In this document: one piece after another, positions 16,905 through 24,782 of the stretch
Numbering within the stretch: position 1 is the first letter of the stretch
How the letters are laid out: each line of letters begins with the position of its first letter
NCBI GenBank assembly: GCA_017517685.1
Contig: JAFWYK010000001.1
Span: 1-62,486 of the forward strand
From: Clostridia bacterium
GTDB taxonomy: Bacteria > Bacillota > Clostridia > TANB77 > CAG-508
DNA length: 62,486 bases
Direction of reading: 5' to 3'
Made by a program: the position numbers and the translations under genes
Notes under the pieces: generated by a model
What the model was told of the DNA's origin: nothing
The model's input: only the letters and a program-made list of their open reading frames with translations
Databases searched by the model: none

Positions 16905-17651
16905 ATGAATCAAATATTAGTTTCAGAAAAACTATATATAACACCTGAACTAAAAAGAAAGAAAAAAATGTATAAAATTGATTTCTTTATTTCAGTATTT
17001 TTAGTTGTAATTCTATTTTCTTATTATATCTATGCAGAATATGATAAGAGTAAGAATGAAGCAATTTCGCAAGAAATTCTTTCAAATTTAACTTTTGAAG
17101 ATAATGTAGCTGATGATACAACAATTAAATTTGCAGATAATGCAATTGTAGTTATATTAAATACAGAAGATCCATTTGAAGTTGTTTATTCTCAACCAGT
17201 AGAAGAGGTAAATCCTGAAGATAATATAGAATGGTTAGAAACACAAAGTGGTCAAAGATATTATATTTTAGCAAAAATAAATATACCATCTATTGACTGT
17301 TACTATCCAATTATAAACGAAACAACTGATGAATTATTAAAAATAGCACCAACAAAATTTCATGGTGCAGATCCAAATGAAGTTGGTAACTTCTGTATAG
17401 TTGGACATAACTATAGAAGTGATAAATTCTTTAGTCATGTTCCAGATTTACCACTTGGAGATATTATCGAAATTACTGATTTAACAGGTACGACAGTAAA
17501 ATATAAAATATATGACAAATATGTTGTTGTTCCTGAAGACACATCATGTACAACACAAAGAACGAATGGATTAAAAGAAATAACATTAATTACTTGTACA
17601 GATGACAGTAAGAAAAGAGTTATAGTAAAAGCAAGAGAATATCAAGAATAA
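16905..17651 (+). CDS. sortase-family cysteine transpeptidase
   Basis: Sortases cut a C-terminal sorting signal of secreted proteins and join the protein to peptidoglycan or to a pilin. After a cytoplasmic N-terminus and one membrane segment (about 26-44) the catalytic domain shows YYILAKINIPSIDC, the catalytic H168 in VGHNYR, C231 in TLITCTD and R238 in KKRVIV. All three catalytic residues are present. Length 248 suits class B, D or E enzymes, and I cannot choose among them. It is a single gene with consensus promoter and terminator. The thioester surface protein at 24783 is a possible client, though it has no LPxTG. Confidence 0.88.
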   Translation: MNQILVSEKLYITPELKRKKKMYKIDFFISVFLVVILFSYYIYAEYDKSKNEAISQEILSNLTFEDNVADDTTIKFADNAIVVILNTEDPFEVVYSQPVEEVNPEDNIEWLETQSGQRYYILAKINIPSIDCYYPIINETTDELLKIAPTKFHGADPNEVGNFCIVGHNYRSDKFFSHVPDLPLGDIIEITDLTGTTVKYKIYDKYVVVPEDTSCTTQRTNGLKEITLITCTDDSKKRVIVKAREYQE

Positions 17652-17663
17652 ATAGATTAAATG

Positions 17664-17695
17664 TAGCTGTGATAAAAATCACAGCTATTTTTTTA
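17664..17695 (+). terminator. intrinsic terminator after the sortase gene
   Basis: A 10-bp perfect stem TAGCTGTGAT/ATCACAGCTA, loop AAAA, then seven T residues. Confidence 0.85.
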
Positions 17696-17945
17696 CAAAA
17701 ATAAAAATAGGAACTATTATCGTTTTTCTCGAAAAAGGTTCAAAAAACACGATGAAATTTAAATAAAATGTAAAAAATGTTTTTAAAAAGTAATAAATTT
17801 GAAATACAAAAACCTATAACGCTTGATATAAGTAGCTTACAAAATTTAACAAAAAAATAGGGCAAAAAATAACCATAAAAGTAACTAGTAAATAATGGCT
17901 TAAACTTAGGTGTTACAAGGTTCCGGGGACATAAAAACCATGCGT
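17696..17945 (+). other. gene-free region before nrdD
   Basis: The 397-base gap before nrdD holds the sortase terminator, the nrdD promoter and this roughly 250-base AT-rich stretch. It contains TTTTTC-TC-GAAAAA (17723-17736) and an isolated GC-rich patch (GGTTCCGGGGAC, near 17919). I could not fit an NrdR box pair or a known riboswitch, and a 70-codon minus-strand frame here lacks a ribosome site. Confidence 0.4.
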
Positions 17946-17973
17946 TTGACATTATTTTTTTAAATGCTAAAAT
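17946..17973 (+). promoter_or_regulatory. strong promoter of nrdD
   Basis: TTGACA (17946-17951), 16 bases, then TGC-TAAAAT (TAAAAT at 17968-17973), an extended -10. The leader to the ATG is about 70 bases. Confidence 0.65.
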
Positions 17974-18048
17974 AAGAACAGAAATTGAGTTACGAAAGAA
18001 AAAATTTTAAGTGGTAAATATAAGTTCTAAAGTGGGGGTTCGGGAAAA

Positions 18049-20190
18049 ATGAAAGTAATCAAAAGAGACGGAAGAAAAGTTGAATATGATAGTGATAAAA
18101 TAGTAATCGCTATTAGCCAAGCAAACAGAGAAGTTGGGGGAAAAGATAAAGTATCAAGATCATCAATTGAATTTATCACAAAATACATAGAAAGTTTAAA
18201 TAAACCAACTATGCATGTTGAAGAAATACAAGATATTATTGAGCGTAAATTAATGGAATTTGGAAAATTTACACTTGCAAAAAAATATATCTTATATAGA
18301 GAAAAACATGCTATGCTTCGTCAAGCAAACTCAACAGATGAAAGTATTTTAACATTAGTAAGAAATGCAAATAAAGATACAATGGAAGAAAACAGTAATA
18401 AAAATGCTGTATTAGTATCAACACAAAGAGATTTAATTGCTGGAGAATGTTCTAAAGATTTAGCTGATAGAATTATGCTTCCAGAAAGAATAGTTAAAGC
18501 TCATAATGATGGAGTATTACACTTCCATGATAAAGATTACTTTGTTCAACCAATGCATAACTGTTGTTTAGTTAACATCGGTGATATGTTAGATAATGGA
18601 ACAGTTATGAACGGAAAAATGATTGAAAGTCCAAAAAGTTTCCAAGTTGCATGTACAGTTATGACACAAATCATTGCTGCAGTTGCAAGTAGCCAATATG
18701 GTGGACAATCAGTTGATATCCGTCACTTAGGAAAATATTTAAGAAAGACATATGACAAAATCTTCAAAAGAAGATTTTTAGGATATATAGAAAAAGGATT
18801 AACAAAAGAAGAAGCTGAAGAAAGAGCAAGAGAAGATGCTATTGAAAGAAGACAAGAAGATTTAGCTTCAGGTGTTCAAACAATCCAATATCAAATCAAT
18901 ACATTAATGACAACAAATGGACAAAGTCCATTCGTAACAATCTTTATGTATCTAGATAAAGATGACGAATATGTTGAAGAAAATGCAATGATTATTGAAG
19001 AAATATTAAAACAAAGATTACAAGGAATCAAAAATGAAAAAGGTGTATATGTAACACCAGCATTCCCAAAACTAATCTATGTTTTAGATGAACACAACTG
19101 CTTAAAAGGTGGAAAATATGATTATTTAACAAAACTTGCAGTTCAATGTTCTTCAAAAAGATTATATCCAGATTATATCTCAGCAAAAATAATGAGAGAA
19201 AACTATGAAGGAAACGTATTCAGCCCAATGGGATGTAGAAGTTTCTTATCACCTTGGAAAAATGAAAAAGGAGAATATGTATTCGAATCTAGATTTAATC
19301 AAGGTGTTGTTAGTATTAACTTACCACAAATTGGTATTATTGCTAATGGAGATGAAGAGAAATTCTGGAAATTATTTGATGAAAGATTACAAATATGCTT
19401 TGATGCATTAATGTGTAGACACAATGCATTACTTGGAACATTATCTGATGCTTCACCAATTCACTGGCAATATGGAGCAATTGCAAGACTTGAAAAAGGT
19501 GAACCAATTGATAAATTATTAAATTCTTACTTCTCAACAATTTCACTTGGATATATTGGAATTTATGAAGTAACAAAATTAATGAAAGGTGTTAGTCACA
19601 CAGATCCTGTTGGTGAAGAATTCTCAGTAAGAGTTATGAACCATATGAGAGAAACAGTAAATAGATGGAAAGAAGAAACAGGATTAGGATTTGCACTATA
19701 TGGAACACCAGCAGAAAGCTTATGCTATAGATTTGCTAGAGTTGATAAAGAAAGATTTGGAGATATTGAAGATATCACAGATAAAGGATATTATACAAAC
19801 TCATATCACGTTGATGTTAGAGAGAAAATTGATGCTTTCGCCAAATTAAAATTTGAAAGCAAATATCAACCGATTTCATCAGGTGGAGCTATTTCATATG
19901 TAGAAATACCAAATATGAAAAATAACCTAGAAGCATTAGAAGAAATCGTTAAATTCATATACGATAACATTCAATATGCTGAGTTTAATACAAAATCAGA
20001 TTACTGTCACATTTGTGGATTTGACGGAGAAATTGTTATTAATGATGACAATGAATGGGAATGTCCACAATGCGGTAATAAAGACCACGCTAAAATGAAC
20101 GTTACAAGAAGAACATGTGGATACTTAGGAGAAAACTTCTGGAATGTTGGAAAAACAAAAGAAATCAAATCAAGAGTACTACATATTTAA
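18049..20190 (+). CDS. nrdD: anaerobic ribonucleoside-triphosphate reductase, class III
   Basis: Reduces ribonucleoside triphosphates to deoxynucleotides under anaerobic conditions using a glycyl radical. An N-terminal ATP-cone (MKVIKRDGRKVEYDSDKI, about residues 1-90) gives allosteric control. The barrel holds the active-site Cys regions, and the C-terminus has a zinc site (CHIC and CPQC) and the glycyl radical loop RTCGYLG with Gly691. The 713-residue length is normal. The GGGGGTT site before the ATG is unusual but adequate. nrdG follows 147 bases downstream. The gene indicates an anaerobic lifestyle. Confidence 0.96.
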   Translation: MKVIKRDGRKVEYDSDKIVIAISQANREVGGKDKVSRSSIEFITKYIESLNKPTMHVEEIQDIIERKLMEFGKFTLAKKYILYREKHAMLRQANSTDESILTLVRNANKDTMEENSNKNAVLVSTQRDLIAGECSKDLADRIMLPERIVKAHNDGVLHFHDKDYFVQPMHNCCLVNIGDMLDNGTVMNGKMIESPKSFQVACTVMTQIIAAVASSQYGGQSVDIRHLGKYLRKTYDKIFKRRFLGYIEKGLTKEEAEERAREDAIERRQEDLASGVQTIQYQINTLMTTNGQSPFVTIFMYLDKDDEYVEENAMIIEEILKQRLQGIKNEKGVYVTPAFPKLIYVLDEHNCLKGGKYDYLTKLAVQCSSKRLYPDYISAKIMRENYEGNVFSPMGCRSFLSPWKNEKGEYVFESRFNQGVVSINLPQIGIIANGDEEKFWKLFDERLQICFDALMCRHNALLGTLSDASPIHWQYGAIARLEKGEPIDKLLNSYFSTISLGYIGIYEVTKLMKGVSHTDPVGEEFSVRVMNHMRETVNRWKEETGLGFALYGTPAESLCYRFARVDKERFGDIEDITDKGYYTNSYHVDVREKIDAFAKLKFESKYQPISSGGAISYVEIPNMKNNLEALEEIVKFIYDNIQYAEFNTKSDYCHICGFDGEIVINDDNEWECPQCGNKDHAKMNVTRRTCGYLGENFWNVGKTKEIKSRVLHI

Positions 20191-20263
20191 AAGAATACTA
20201 TAAGATAAAACAAAGTGTTTAAAATACTAAAGATTTTAGTATACATTAGATGTTTTGAAATTA

Positions 20264-20302
20264 AAGCCGTTTGAATTTAATAAAAAGATGTTCAAGCGGC
20301 TT
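20264..20302 (+). terminator. hairpin between nrdD and nrdG
   Basis: A 12-bp stem AAGCCGTTTGAA/TTCAAGCGGCTT (one G-T pair) with a 15-base loop and only a short T stretch. It may be a weak terminator or an RNA-stability element that lowers nrdG relative to nrdD. Confidence 0.5.
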
Positions 20303-20337
20303 AAGTTTTGTAAAGTATATACAAAGGGGTTACTGAT

Positions 20338-21090
20338 ATGAATTATGCAGATATAAAGACAATAGATGTACAAGATGGTACAGGAGTAAGAGTTTCTATT
20401 TATGTTAGTGGATGTCATTTTCACTGCAAAGGATGCCATAATAAAGAAGCATGGGATTTTAATTATGGTAAGAAATTTGATGAATCAACTATAGAATATA
20501 TATTAGGATTATTAGATCATGATTATATATCTGGGCTTTCAATTTTAGGTGGAGAGCCAATGGAACCAGTGAATCAACAAGGCTTGATTCCGCTTGTTAA
20601 AGCTGTTAAAGCAAAATTTCCAGATAAGGATATTTGGTGCTATACAGGATATAGATTTGAAGAAGATTTAATGGGTGATATGTATAATAAAAATGATTAT
20701 ACAAGAGAAATTTTAAATCATATTGATATTATGGTTGATGGTCAATTTGTAGAAGAACAAAAATTAGTAAATCTTAAATTTAGAGGTTCTACAAATCAAA
20801 AGAAGATTGATGTACAAGCTAGCTTAAAAGAAGGTAAAACTGTGCAATTAAAATTCGGTGATGAAGAAAGATATGAATCTAAAGATTCTAAAATTGTTGT
20901 ATTTAAAGAATTTAAGACAAGAAAAGAAGAATCTACTCCAATTACAGATGGAACATCTGCAATATCAGCTAAAAATACTGAAGTTACAAATGATAATGTT
21001 ATTTCTATAACTCCAGCATTTGAAATAAAACCAGTAGAAGAAAAAGTTGCTGCTGAAAATATAAAAGAAAATGACGACATAAATGTATAA
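20338..21090 (+). CDS. nrdG: anaerobic ribonucleotide reductase activase with C-terminal extension
   Basis: A radical SAM enzyme that generates the glycyl radical on NrdD. The iron-sulfur motif is C26-x3-C30-x2-C33 within SGCHFHCKGCHN, followed by the family's LGGEPMEP block and the late FRGSTNQK segment. The enzyme core ends near residue 170, the usual NrdG length. About 80 further residues are low-complexity, Lys/Glu/Thr-rich and end ENDDINV, with no recognised domain. A GGGG-containing site precedes the ATG. Pairing with nrdD confirms the call. Confidence 0.94.
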   Translation: MNYADIKTIDVQDGTGVRVSIYVSGCHFHCKGCHNKEAWDFNYGKKFDESTIEYILGLLDHDYISGLSILGGEPMEPVNQQGLIPLVKAVKAKFPDKDIWCYTGYRFEEDLMGDMYNKNDYTREILNHIDIMVDGQFVEEQKLVNLKFRGSTNQKKIDVQASLKEGKTVQLKFGDEERYESKDSKIVVFKEFKTRKEESTPITDGTSAISAKNTEVTNDNVISITPAFEIKPVEEKVAAENIKENDDINV

Positions 21091-21100
21091 TTGATGTTTA

Positions 21101-21147
21101 TAGGTTTATCTATGCTAAAAGATTATACGTTTTAGCTCAAAAACCTA
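21101..21147 (+). promoter_or_regulatory. two-tier hairpin in the prs leader
   Basis: An outer stem TAGGTTT/AAACCTA (21101-21107 with 21141-21147) encloses a perfect inner stem GCTAAAA/TTTTAGC with a 9-base loop. No T-run follows, so it is not a normal terminator. Confidence 0.4.
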
Positions 21148-21177
21148 AATTTATATAAAGTATAAGGAAGAGAGAAA

Positions 21178-22125
21178 ATGGAGAATTTAAAAATTTTTTC
21201 ATGTAGTGAGTCGGCAGAAAAGTTTACAGATGAGGTATGTAATTATCTTAAAACTGAAAAGGGACAAATTAAAAGAATGAAATTTAAAAATGATAACAAT
21301 TTCGTTCAAATATTAGAAACAGTTAGAGATAAAGACATATTTTTAGTTCAAACAACAGAACCACCTGTTAACGAAAGAATAATGGAGTTATTAATAACAA
21401 TTGATGCAGTAAAAAGAGCATCTGCTAAAAGAATTACTGTAGTATTACCATACTATATGTATTCTAGATCTGATAAAAAAGATCAACCAAGAATTCCGGT
21501 TACAGCAAAATTATTTGCTCAATTAATTGAGGCTGCTGGAGCAAATCGTGTTTTAACTTGTGATTTGCATAATAAAGCTATTCAAGCGTACTTTAATATA
21601 AATTGTGATGTGCTAACAGGGCAAAGTTTATTACAAAAATACTTTGACCAAAAGAACATTGAAAATAAAGTTGTAGTAGCTACTGATGCTGGTAGTTCTA
21701 AAAAAGCATATAAATATGCAGAGCATTTTGGATGTCCAATTGCTTTAGTAGATAAAAGAAGAGATGGAAATGACGATAAAGCAATAGCAACAAGCGTTAT
21801 TGGAGATATTAAAGGAAAAAATGCATTGGTATTTGATGATGAGGTAGATACAGCTGGTTCTATAATGGAAACAGTTGAAGTTATTAAGAAATTCGGTGGT
21901 AAAGACGTATATGTAGGATGTACACACGGAGTATTGTCTGGTCCTGCAATTGAAAGAATAGCTAAATCAGACCTTAAAGAACTTGTAATGACAAATACAA
22001 TTCCTTTACCTGAGTCAAAACAAATTGATAAGATAGTAGTTGTATCAATTTCTGAGTTATTTGGAGAGGCTATTAGAAGAATTCATGAGGAAACTTCTAT
22101 AGGAGAATTATTTGATACAAATTAG
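21178..22125 (+). CDS. prs: ribose-phosphate pyrophosphokinase
   Basis: Makes PRPP from ribose 5-phosphate and ATP, the precursor of nucleotides, histidine and NAD. The family blocks are visible: [14 protein letters not shown], the [11 protein letters not shown] segment, and the PRPP-binding loop [10 protein letters not shown], where the usual last residue Thr is replaced by Ser and the hydrophobic pair by Glu-Val. Length 315 is standard. The start has GGAAGAGAG just upstream. It lies after nrdDG, a sensible nucleotide-metabolism neighbour, but has a structured 87-base leader. It is less canonical than most bacterial Prs proteins, so a divergent subgroup is possible. Confidence 0.88.
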   Translation: MENLKIFSCSESAEKFTDEVCNYLKTEKGQIKRMKFKNDNNFVQILETVRDKDIFLVQTTEPPVNERIMELLITIDAVKRASAKRITVVLPYYMYSRSDKKDQPRIPVTAKLFAQLIEAAGANRVLTCDLHNKAIQAYFNINCDVLTGQSLLQKYFDQKNIENKVVVATDAGSSKKAYKYAEHFGCPIALVDKRRDGNDDKAIATSVIGDIKGKNALVFDDEVDTAGSIMETVEVIKKFGGKDVYVGCTHGVLSGPAIERIAKSDLKELVMTNTIPLPESKQIDKIVVVSISELFGEAIRRIHEETSIGELFDTN

Positions 22126-22127
22126 TA

Positions 22128-22157
22128 TTGACAATTCAGTACTTTGTAATGTATAAT
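22128..22157 (+). promoter_or_regulatory. promoter of rpsU
   Basis: TTGACA (22128-22133), 18 bases, TATAAT (22152-22157), giving a leader of about 85 bases to the rpsU start. A longer reading frame that begins inside this promoter is not the real start. Confidence 0.65.
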
Positions 22158-22250
22158 ATTAACCAGTTAAGCGAATCAAGAGGATTAATTATACAAAACG
22201 AATCAATCCCACAAGATGTTTTTGAGCTTCGGAAGGAGGGGAAAAAATCA

Positions 22251-22421
22251 ATGTCAGAAGTTAAAGTTAATAATGGAAATATAGAAGATGCACTTAAAAG
22301 ATTTAAAAGACAATGTGCTAGAAATGGTGTATTACAAGAGGTTAGAAAAAGAGAACACTATGAAAAACCTAGCGTAAAAAGAAAGAAAAAATCAGAGGCT
22401 GCAAGAAAAAGAAAATTCTAA
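22251..22421 (+). CDS. rpsU: 30S ribosomal protein S21
   Basis: A 56-residue basic protein of the small subunit, needed for efficient initiation. The sequence follows the family pattern: an acidic N-terminal strand, [20 protein letters not shown] in the middle and a Lys/Arg tail ([14 protein letters not shown]). The ATG at 22251 has GGAAGGAGGGG upstream. Its promoter and terminator make it a single-gene unit. Confidence 0.95.
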   Translation: MSEVKVNNGNIEDALKRFKRQCARNGVLQEVRKREHYEKPSVKRKKKSEAARKRKF

Positions 22422-22430
22422 AATAAATTT

Positions 22431-22466
22431 GAAGGACAGAAGTAAAATCTGTCCTTCATTTTTTTT
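22431..22466. terminator. bidirectional terminator between rpsU and the CAP gene
   Basis: A 10-bp stem GAAGGACAGA/TCTGTCCTTC with a 7-base loop and a long T-run; the convergent gene ends right at its edge. Confidence 0.85.
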
Positions 22467-23205
22467 ATTTTCCAATAAAAAATTGAACAATTATATTTCC
22501 ATATGCAATACTATCAATAACAGCAATGCCAGTATAATTATAATCATTACTTAAGATATTATTCTTGTGAGATTCTGAATCAAGCCAACTAGAGAGAGCT
22601 GAATCTAAATCAGGATTTCCAGCTATATTCTCACTAGCTGTTTTATAAGATATGTTGTATTGTTTTAACATTTCGAATGGCGTACCATATGTTTTTGATG
22701 TATGTGAAAAATAATTATTATTTACTAAATCTGTCGCTTTTAATCTTGCAACATTTTGAAGTTCATTATCTATTTTTAAATCAGTTAAATTATGCTTTCT
22801 TCTTTCAGCGTTAATTAGTTCTAAAAGGTAAGATTCATCTTCTGTTAATACAGAAGATTCTTTTATTACTTCTGTGTTTGTCGCTGCAGCTTTTTCTTCA
22901 GGAGCTGGAGTAATGTATCGCGAATGTACAGTTCCAATTTTATCTTCTTCGTTTTGGACAATATACCAATCTCCAATTTTTCCAAATATTCTAACATATT
23001 CATTTTTAGTAAGTAAATCGATTGCATCAAATGTAATAGCAGAACCGCTCCTCATATTTAAGTATTCTGTATTAACTATTCCTAAATCATAATCAACAAC
23101 TTCATACGTACTCATAGCAAAACTACGAGTAATTAATAAGATTGATAAAAAAGAAATAATGATAATAAAATAAATACCTTTGTATTTAATAAAATATTCT
23201 TTCAT
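22465..23205 (-). CDS. secreted or anchored SH3b-CAP domain protein
   Basis: After an N-terminal hydrophobic signal/anchor (about residues 9-29) there is a bacterial SH3 domain (about 45-100, with YLNMRSG and WYIVQN), then a CAP/SCP domain (about 120-246). The CAP motifs ELINAERRKHNL, the His in FSHTSKTYGTPFE, ENIA and SWLDSESHKNNIL are present. Such proteins act outside the cell, often on or at the wall; their catalytic role is unsettled. The ATG at 23205 is chosen because AAAGGAG lies five bases upstream. The D,D-carboxypeptidase gene lies upstream on the same strand, across a 58-base gap. Confidence 0.88.
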   Translation of the reverse strand: MKEYFIKYKGIYFIIIISFLSILLITRSFAMSTYEVVDYDLGIVNTEYLNMRSGSAITFDAIDLLTKNEYVRIFGKIGDWYIVQNEEDKIGTVHSRYITPAPEEKAAATNTEVIKESSVLTEDESYLLELINAERRKHNLTDLKIDNELQNVARLKATDLVNNNYFSHTSKTYGTPFEMLKQYNISYKTASENIAGNPDLDSALSSWLDSESHKNNILSNDYNYTGIAVIDSIAYGNIIVQFFIGK

Positions 23206-23263
23206 AAAATCTCCTTTCAAATATATTCAAGAAGATTTTACCCATGTAGGTTAGTTTTAAACT

Positions 23264-24481
23264 TTAAAACTTAATATTTTTTAAAATATTAAAGAAATAG
23301 TAGTTCCAAGTGTTCTTTGATAATGAATTATTTAAATAAATATTTAATGATGAGTATAAATTGTACTCGTTAAAAATTGAGAGTTTACCAACGATTGTGT
23401 TTGAAGGTTGCTTAAAAGAAAACTTTGGTTGAATATATAACTTAGTGCTAAATTTTTGATTTCCGTCAAGTTTTATTGGGAAATAATAGTTAGATAGCTT
23501 TTCTAAATAAAAATCAGGTTTTGAGGTTGTTTTGTTTAAAATAAGATGATTTTTTATAATATTTTGATAACTTGAAAATGAATTGGTTATAATTGTTTCA
23601 ATATTAATATACTTAAAATTTTCTTTTATGTATTTTAAAACATATTTTGTATCTCTAGATCTAATTGATTTTGAATCAGCACCTAAAACAACGGTTATTA
23701 TATCGAATGAATCGTCTTTATAAGCAGTAACTAAGCATCTTCCAGCGTTAAAAGTAAAACCAGTTTTTACACCGTATATTCCAGGATATATATCAAGTAG
23801 TTCGTTAGTATTATTAATTTCAGTATAAAATTCATTTAATTTGATAGTGATTTTTTTAGTGGATACAATTTTTTTGAAAATATCATTTTTTAACGCGTAA
23901 TTTGTAAGGATTGCTAAGTCATATGCAGTTGAATAATGTTCGTCAGAGTCAAGTCCGTGGGGAGTAACAAAATGTGTGTTTTTTAATCCTAATTCTGATG
24001 CTTTTTTGTTCATTAATTTTGAAAAATTTTCTAAATCTCCAGATATTATTTCTGCAATTAAAATAGCACAATCATTCCCTGATCTAAGCATTAATCCGTA
24101 TAATAAATCATGTAAAGATATTGTTTTGTTATATTTAAGCCCAAGTACGGAACCCGTTGCGGAAGCAGCACTTTTAGAGATTGTGTATGTCGGATTTTTA
24201 TCAAAATTTAGGGTTTCTAAGGCTAGAATACAGGTCATTATTTTTGTAGTTGAAGCAATAGCGACTTTCTCGTTAGAATTTTTTTCATAAAGAATTAATC
24301 CGGTCTTTCTGTCTAAGGAACATATATTTTTAGAGTAAGTGACTGTTGAAGTATCTGTAGAACTTACAGGATTAGTATAAGTAAATGGTTCTAAATCTTC
24401 GTATAAAAGATTGTCATCTGCTAAGGAAATAGGTGTAATAAGAAAAAGTATAGTTAAAAAGATAAAAATTATGTGTTTCAT
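23264..24481 (-). CDS. D-alanyl-D-alanine carboxypeptidase (DacF/PBP5 type)
   Basis: A peptidase S11 protein that removes the terminal D-Ala from peptidoglycan stem peptides outside the membrane. It has a cleavable signal peptide (about 1-21), then S77-TTK80, SGN (about 133) and KTG (about 236). The C-terminal domain (about 290-405) is Asn- and Tyr-rich and ends with a short amphipathic tail that could attach to the membrane. Length 405 is normal. The start has GGAG nearby. It probably shares a transcript with the CAP gene. Confidence 0.9.
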   Translation of the reverse strand: MKHIIFIFLTILFLITPISLADDNLLYEDLEPFTYTNPVSSTDTSTVTYSKNICSLDRKTGLILYEKNSNEKVAIASTTKIMTCILALETLNFDKNPTYTISKSAASATGSVLGLKYNKTISLHDLLYGLMLRSGNDCAILIAEIISGDLENFSKLMNKKASELGLKNTHFVTPHGLDSDEHYSTAYDLAILTNYALKNDIFKKIVSTKKITIKLNEFYTEINNTNELLDIYPGIYGVKTGFTFNAGRCLVTAYKDDSFDIITVVLGADSKSIRSRDTKYVLKYIKENFKYINIETIITNSFSSYQNIIKNHLILNKTTSKPDFYLEKLSNYYFPIKLDGNQKFSTKLYIQPKFSFKQPSNTIVGKLSIFNEYNLYSSLNIYLNNSLSKNTWNYYFFNILKNIKF

Positions 24482-24702
24482 TTAAAAATTCTCCTAAATA
24501 AAAAATCTATTAAAAGTATATTGATTTAGCTGAAAAATAGAACTTTTGTTGGTAGAAATGTGAAAAAAGTGTGAAATAACGCCTAAAACGCTATAAAATT
24601 TACATAATTACTTGATTTTGTGGCAAAAATGTAATATAATTGATATGTAGTGGAAAAATCAGATGGCTCTAGTATTTGGAGATGGATTTAATTTTCTAAA
24701 TA
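24482..24702 (+). other. intergenic region between divergent dacF-type gene and surface protein gene
   Basis: The 301-base gap separates divergent genes, so it must hold promoters in both directions. I see the rightward promoter (24703-24730) and nothing else that I can name; the rest is AT-rich without a convincing hairpin or repeat. Confidence 0.4.
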
Positions 24703-24730
24703 TTGACATTTGATTTCTATAAGATAAAAT
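24703..24730 (+). promoter_or_regulatory. promoter of the surface protein gene
   Basis: TTGACA (24703-24708), 16 bases, TAAAAT (24725-24730), about 50 bases before the ATG. Confidence 0.6.
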
Positions 24731-24782
24731 ATATTATATAATAATATCACTATGTAAAAATAGATAGAGGAAGGTAGAATTT

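Noticed and set aside
17900..17945. Possible riboswitch before nrdD
   Set aside because: It lies upstream of the predicted transcription start and I could not draw a known aptamer fold.
17740..17952. 70-codon minus-strand frame upstream of nrdD
   Set aside because: No ribosome-binding site, poor codon use, and it overlaps the nrdD promoter.
22128..22250. Longer N-terminus for ribosomal protein S21
   Set aside because: The region contains the rpsU promoter, and S21 is normally 55-70 residues, starting just after the strong site at 22231.
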